From Anaerolineales bacterium (GTDB lineage Bacteria > Chloroflexota > Anaerolineae > Anaerolineales > UBA4823), in assembly GCA_020853835.1 (NCBI GenBank), contig JADYYC010000299.1, positions 1-8,719 of the forward strand: 8,719 nt of DNA. The letters run 5' to 3'. The notes under the pieces are model-generated. The model did no database searches. It saw only the letters and a list, made by a program, of their open reading frames with translations, and had not been told where the DNA came from. The position numbers and the translations under genes were made by a program. Positions 4,990 to 8,719 of this stretch are shown one piece after another. Numbering within the stretch: position 1 is the first letter of the stretch; each line of letters starts with the position of its first letter.

Positions 4990-7182
4990 TCAAACCTGGT
5001 CATTGATCATCGGGATCGCGCTCAAAGGTTTTTGCATGCCCTCCACCATCCCTTTTCGGAATTCGGGCCAAAATTTCCAGTTGCCTTTTGCGACGAACTC
5101 GCGTAGGATAATATAACCGATGTGGGTGAAGGACCAAAACCACCCCGATCTCTTGCCGTACCGCCGGAAGAATCTGGTCGTGCTCGCTCCGTAGGTTCTC
5201 CAGAATAGCGGTGATTGAGGCCCTTTGGTGGTGGTGGCTACTTTGTGCCAGATGTGAGCGGTCGGCACATACAGGATATCCATCCCGTGGGCACGCACTC
5301 GTTCGGAGAAATCCCAGTCATCGTACAGAAAGAAATAACCCGGATCGAATAGGCCGGCTTTCTCGAAAGCCTGGCGATGAATTAAAAGCCCACAGCTTGG
5401 GGCATACTCTATCGTCTGTGTCAGGTCGACGGGGATGTTTCCCCTTCTGGTCATCAGAATCGCGGGCGGAAATTTCCGGTGAACGCCTCCGCTGGACCAT
5501 ACGCGATCGTTGCTCCCGTAATAGAGCACTTTAGGCATCAAGATACCGGCGTTTGGGTGCTCCTTGCTGGCGTCCAACAAGCCTTGAAGCGACTCGGGGG
5601 ATACCACGGTATCGTTGTTCAACATGTAGATGAAATCCGCCCCTTGATTTAAGGCATATTGGAAGCCAACGTTATAGCCGGTAGGAACGCCCAGATTCTG
5701 GCCGTTTTCGATCACATGCACTGAGGGGAATTCGTTCAAGACATTCTGAACCGTGTCATCGCTTGAACCATTATCCACAAGCACAATTTCAAAGGGGGAA
5801 TAGTTCATCTGCGTCACAGATGCCAGACATTCTTGCGTGACCTCATAGTGGTTGAAGGTTAGGATGACCACGTATACCAGCGGGTTAGTAGGGCTCGGCT
5901 CGATCATGGCTTTAACATCAATTGGCTCTCTTTGGCTGGCCTTTACGATAGAGTTTGTCACTTCGATTGCGGCCGCGAAATTATCATCGACTTCTCGATG
6001 GCGGAATTCCGCGTTTCGTCCCACCAGGTAAAGGTTCTCGTATCTTCTGATGATATCCTGCGCCTCTTTCAAGACGACATCGTATTCTTGATTGTACACC
6101 GGGTAGGCGAAATTTTCACGAACGACCAGCGTGTCTAAAACTTCGTCCTTTTTCACCAGGCCAATGCGCGTGAGATCTTCAACGACTTTTTGCGCGACGT
6201 CCTGGTGGTGCTGTGTCACCTCGGCGCAAATCACCGACCTGTCTTCGGGCGTATCGACCGAGCTCATATTCTTGAATTCCACAAGCCGGTTGACACAGAC
6301 ATCGCTATCGGTGAAATAGAACCAATGATTGTCAGAGACTAATGGGCGATTGATTAAGAGGTAAACTGCATCGACTTTTTGAAAGCCGAGTTGCAGGTTA
6401 TGACCGAGCATCCGGCACGTAAGGCTCAAAGGCAACGATGAGATGACAAAGTCAACCGGTTCGTGATATTCAACGCCATCCTGGACGTACCTTATTGCGG
6501 AGATCTTGTTCTGATCTATCTCAAGCTCGGTCACCAGCGCCTCGAGCTTAACATGCTCTTCTATGTCATGATAAAGTTTCTGCGAGATGGTTCCGTATCC
6601 GCCCCGGATGGGGTAATAGAAGTATTGGAATTTGGTCTTCGAGTTCTCTTTGAAGTGATCCATCGGACTGGCCAGGCGGACTTTTTGCCGGGCCCAGAGG
6701 ACGGAAATCTCATCGCCCGTGATGCCGAATAACTTCTCTGTGTAAGGCTGGAAGAAGATTCGATAAAGTGATTTGCCATAACGCTTCAGGACGAAATTTT
6801 CGAAGTTGGTCTCTTCCAGGTGCTTCGGACGGGTGAGGTAATCCCAAATGATCCCAAACTTATCGCGCACCGGCAGCCTGGAGACCAGTTCGATTGTATC
6901 CAGCGGGTCGCTCATCCAGTTTCCGTAGAGATAAATCTGGCTCCGCCGGATGTGCCTTCCCATCGGGACAAGGCTCAACAATTTTTGAAGGATCACCTCA
7001 TCTGTTGTGAACAAGCGATGGGCGGCAAAGTCACAATTAAAACCATGCCATTCGAAGCTGCGCGCAAGGCCCCCAATATAGGGTTGTTTTTCGAGGATAA
7101 TGAAATCCAGATTATTTTGTTTTAACAGCCAACCCGAGCTTAATCCAGCAATTCCTGCGCCCAATATCGCGACACGAGTCAA
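4990..7182 (-). CDS. UDP-galactopyranose-mutase-like FAD enzyme fused to GT2 glycosyltransferase
   Basis: The 730-residue protein has two enzyme halves. Residues 1-411 are an FAD oxidoreductase: dinucleotide motif GAGIAG (8-13), LEKQPYIGGLAR (30-41), FFQPYTEKLFGI (143-154), VISSLPL (246-252) and the closing segment YLVGRNAEFRHREVDDNF (385-402), close in style to UDP-galactopyranose mutases and the related sugar-cluster oxidoreductases. After a linker (412-434) comes a GT-A fold family 2 transferase: VVILTFN (438-444), VDNGSSDD (469-476), the DXD equivalent NND (522-524), and FLYDDWDFSERV (618-629) in place of the usual E-D-x-D base region; it resembles rhamnosyl- and galactofuranosyltransferases. 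Separate enzymes of these kinds are each about the length of the matching half. The start is TTG at 7182, supported by GAGGG (7189-7193) at 6 bases and by beginning directly before the Rossmann strand. A mutase coupled to transfer of its own product is inference; the sugar is not proven. Confidence 0.87.
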   Translation of the reverse strand: MTRVAILGAGIAGLSSGWLLKQNNLDFIILEKQPYIGGLARSFEWHGFNCDFAAHRLFTTDEVILQKLLSLVPMGRHIRRSQIYLYGNWMSDPLDTIELVSRLPVRDKFGIIWDYLTRPKHLEETNFENFVLKRYGKSLYRIFFQPYTEKLFGITGDEISVLWARQKVRLASPMDHFKENSKTKFQYFYYPIRGGYGTISQKLYHDIEEHVKLEALVTELEIDQNKISAIRYVQDGVEYHEPVDFVISSLPLSLTCRMLGHNLQLGFQKVDAVYLLINRPLVSDNHWFYFTDSDVCVNRLVEFKNMSSVDTPEDRSVICAEVTQHHQDVAQKVVEDLTRIGLVKKDEVLDTLVVRENFAYPVYNQEYDVVLKEAQDIIRRYENLYLVGRNAEFRHREVDDNFAAAIEVTNSIVKASQREPIDVKAMIEPSPTNPLVYVVILTFNHYEVTQECLASVTQMNYSPFEIVLVDNGSSDDTVQNVLNEFPSVHVIENGQNLGVPTGYNVGFQYALNQGADFIYMLNNDTVVSPESLQGLLDASKEHPNAGILMPKVLYYGSNDRVWSSGGVHRKFPPAILMTRRGNIPVDLTQTIEYAPSCGLLIHRQAFEKAGLFDPGYFFLYDDWDFSERVRAHGMDILYVPTAHIWHKVATTTKGPQSPLFWRTYGASTTRFFRRYGKRSGWFWSFTHIGYIILREFVAKGNWKFWPEFRKGMVEGMQKPLSAIPMINDQV

Positions 7183-7188
7183 AGTGAT

Positions 7189-7193
7189 CCCTC
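7189..7193 (-). promoter_or_regulatory. Ribosome binding site fixing the TTG start of the fusion gene
   Basis: On the minus strand GAGGG lies 6 bases before TTG at 7182. No ATG start exists near the Rossmann N-terminus, so this site decides the start codon. Confidence 0.65.
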
Positions 7194-7224
7194 AAAATAT
7201 GCTATCCAAGAAATTTACAGCGTG

Positions 7225-7273
7225 GCTGATTTTACCATGATCAACCGCGGGGTATTCAGCGCCGCGCATCAGC
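7225..7273 (-). repeat. Nested inverted repeats between GT4 and fusion genes
   Basis: Outer arms GCTGAT/ATCAGC (7225-7230 and 7268-7273) enclose inner arms CGCGG/CCGCG (7246-7250 and 7262-7266). In the minus-strand RNA these could form a two-level stem-loop in the 113-base gap upstream of the fusion gene. There is no T-run after it on either strand, so it is not a standard terminator. The arms are short (6 and 5 bp), and chance is possible. I saw no convincing promoter in the same gap. Confidence 0.3.
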
Positions 7274-7295
7274 AAAATAAGGTGGCGAAGCAAGG

Positions 7296-8507
7296 TCAAT
7301 TTTCCAAAGACCGCAAGTACCCCGCCTCGAGGTTTTTCACCAGTTGATCCCAATAATAGTCTTCAACCAGACGAAGGCCGGTTCTGCTTATCTGGTTTGC
7401 CAGGTCGGAGTCGGCAAGCAGACGAAGGATGGCATCGGCAAGCGCGGCAGGGTCGCCGGGGCGGGTCAGAAGTCCTGCGGGTGGGTTGGCAAGGTATTGT
7501 CTTCGATCTCCGACATCGGCCGTTATAAAAGGGACACCACAGGCCCAACTTTCGAACAGCTTCATGGGTAATCGGCCGCGCGCCGCCTCGTTATCGTAGA
7601 CGGGATCGACCGTGACATGGCTGAGATGATAATAGTTCACAAGCTGGTCGGGAGGAACCCTGCCAGTAAAGGAAACGTCGTCTTTTAGATCGAGCCGTTC
7701 GGCCTGGACTCTTAGCTCGTCGTAGCTTTCGCCCCCGCCAACGATGAGCAAATGCCCGTCGGAAATTTGTGATCGAATGATCTCGAACGCCTCTAAGAGC
7801 AAATTAATGGGATGGCTGACCAGGCTCAAGCTGCCGATAAAGGCGATAACTTTTTTCCCCCCTAAGCCAAGCCGGGTTCTGAGCGTTTCAACTTGTTCGG
7901 GTTCAGGGTTTGCAAACCGTTGCCGGTCGATTCCATTGGGTAATTGGATGATTTTGGACGGGTCTATGCCCCAGGAGACCAACTTGCTGCGCATGAATTG
8001 CGTGTTAGTTGTGACAAAATCCGCCCGGCGCGGCAGCTGTCTTTCGGAATTCGAGATTATGGATTTCTGCCAGGAGTATTTAAAGTGTCCTGAGGCTGCT
8101 TCGTAATCGTCACAGTCCACAAAGAGTTTCCTGTCCGGCTTCCTTCGAGCAATCAATCCGGCAATGCCGTTCATAGGGTGAGGTTTGCCAACATGGATGA
8201 TATCTGCAGGGGTGTTCAATGCCGATCCGGTCAACTTAATCGTGGCGCTACCTACGATGCCCATGAGCTGGAATGGACTGAAGTATCTTTTGTAGTTACC
8301 CCTCTTTGACACATGCATTTGAGATACATACCTGACTTTCACATCGTCACGGATAAAGCACCGCTCTTTTAAGCTGTGGAAATCGGCATGCAGCGCCGAG
8401 ATCGAGACCTGGTGACCCAGGCGCGCCAGCTCGCGCGCAAGCGGGAAATATCTGCCCAGTCCGCCAGGGCTTTCAAGGTCCTGGGTCAATAAGAATAACA
8501 CTTTCAT
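7296..8507 (-). CDS. GT4-family glycosyltransferase
   Basis: Starting at the ATG at 8507 gives 403 residues beginning MKVLFLLTQD, the usual first beta strand of GT-B enzymes. A longer frame to 8549 would add 14 uncharacteristic residues inside the upstream gene. The N-terminal half has PGGLGRYFPLARELARLGH (14-32), the typical acceptor-side glycine loop. The C-terminal half has LPNGID (189-194), IAFIGSL (221-227), LLIVGGGE (253-260), FTGRVPP (280-286) and KLFESWACGVPFI (316-328) with the conserved donor-binding Glu319, followed by LLTRPGDP (346-353). The first Glu of the usual E-x7-E pair is Gly311. It probably transfers a sugar from a nucleotide donor to a growing lipid-linked glycan at the cytoplasmic face. 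Stop and start of the two GT4 genes share one base (TGATG), and no Shine-Dalgarno is visible, so its translation is probably coupled. Donor and acceptor unknown. Confidence 0.9.
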   Translation of the reverse strand: MKVLFLLTQDLESPGGLGRYFPLARELARLGHQVSISALHADFHSLKERCFIRDDVKVRYVSQMHVSKRGNYKRYFSPFQLMGIVGSATIKLTGSALNTPADIIHVGKPHPMNGIAGLIARRKPDRKLFVDCDDYEAASGHFKYSWQKSIISNSERQLPRRADFVTTNTQFMRSKLVSWGIDPSKIIQLPNGIDRQRFANPEPEQVETLRTRLGLGGKKVIAFIGSLSLVSHPINLLLEAFEIIRSQISDGHLLIVGGGESYDELRVQAERLDLKDDVSFTGRVPPDQLVNYYHLSHVTVDPVYDNEAARGRLPMKLFESWACGVPFITADVGDRRQYLANPPAGLLTRPGDPAALADAILRLLADSDLANQISRTGLRLVEDYYWDQLVKNLEAGYLRSLEN

Positions 8508-8719
8508 CAGGCAAGCATGTCCGAAACGAGTTGCGCCATCTGCTCCCAATCACGGCGGGGTGGGCGCGGCGCGGCCCGTTCCTGTGGGGATCTCATATGT
8601 TTAAGCATCGCGGCTGCCAGTGCTTCAGCATCACCGGGCGGGACAATCGTCATCCGGCCTTCAGCCTCTCCGCTGGGCAAGCCTCTGGCGATATGGTCTG
8701 TCACAATCATGGGCAGCCC
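8507..8719 (-). CDS. GT4-type glycosyltransferase, C-terminal end only
   Basis: The frame is open to the right edge, so only the last 70 residues are visible. GLPMIVTDHIARGLPSGEAE, then MTIVPPGDAEALAAAMLKHM and a short final helix, match the end of GT-B family 4 glycosyltransferases: 'G-x-P-V-I-x-T-D' after the donor-site Glu, then 'V-P-P-G-D-x-x-A-L-A'. The catalytic part lies outside the window. The Met encoded at 8710 is internal. It overlaps the next gene by one base (TGATG) and is the upstream member of the minus-strand glycan operon. Because only the tail is seen, the family is likely but not certain. Confidence 0.72.
   Translation of the reverse strand, partial: GLPMIVTDHIARGLPSGEAEGRMTIVPPGDAEALAAAMLKHMRSPQERAAPRPPRRDWEQMAQLVSDMLA

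Noticed and set aside
7183..7295. Sigma70 promoter before the fusion gene (TTGACC or TTGATC with nearby TAAAAT-like boxes)
   Set aside because: No pair of boxes has 16-18-base spacing; TTGACC overlaps the GT4 stop codon and its closest AT-rich box is 14 bases away.
8508..8549. Earlier ATG giving the GT4 enzyme 14 more residues
   Set aside because: The added residues lie inside the upstream GT4 gene, precede the canonical MKVLFLL strand and do not resemble a GT-B start; the TGATG junction at 8505-8509 is a better start.

Overview
The window looks like a chromosomal piece of a Chloroflexota bacterium, most likely Anaerolineae-like. This rests on protein style, not on any marker gene. The kelch protein ends in a short hydrophobic tail (LPLIIK), and the next protein is built from repeats of the type 'Y-x-P-L ... 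Y-N-T-x-x-x-V-Q-N-V-G'. I associate both with secreted proteins of that phylum. No rRNA, tRNA, CRISPR array, insertion sequence, phage gene or integrase is visible. The base composition looks even, so nothing marks the region as recently transferred.

Left part (1-3062, plus strand): three genes for exported or surface proteins. A kelch beta-propeller protein is cut by the left edge. After a 209-base gap holding a good sigma70-type promoter comes a 452-residue secreted protein made of four divergent repeats of about 100 residues. A strong RNA hairpin then precedes a 190-residue lipoprotein with a carboxypeptidase-regulatory-like beta domain. A canonical Rho-independent terminator (3097-3123) closes this block, and it sits inside the 3' coding end of the converging gene.

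Right part (8719-3081, minus strand): a glycan-assembly operon, read from right to left. It encodes a GT4-type glycosyltransferase (only its C-terminus is in the window), a second GT4 glycosyltransferase coupled to it by a TGATG junction, a 730-residue fusion of a UDP-galactopyranose-mutase-like FAD enzyme with a GT2 glycosyltransferase, a methyltransferase with an N-terminal zinc-ribbon-like Cys4 motif, and an LPG-synthase-TM / flippase-like membrane protein that overlaps the methyltransferase gene by 32 bases. A reasonable reading is assembly and decoration of a surface polysaccharide or glycolipid: sugar nucleotide remodelling, sequential sugar transfer, methylation and a membrane step. The glycan itself cannot be named from sequence.

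The items most worth a second look are the mutase-like/GT2 fusion, the four-repeat surface protein with its lineage-typical vocabulary, and the 14-bp hairpin (2439-2473) that hides a perfect Shine-Dalgarno sequence and a possible 14-codon leader just before the lipoprotein gene. I found no clear sign of a wholly new defence or mobile system.
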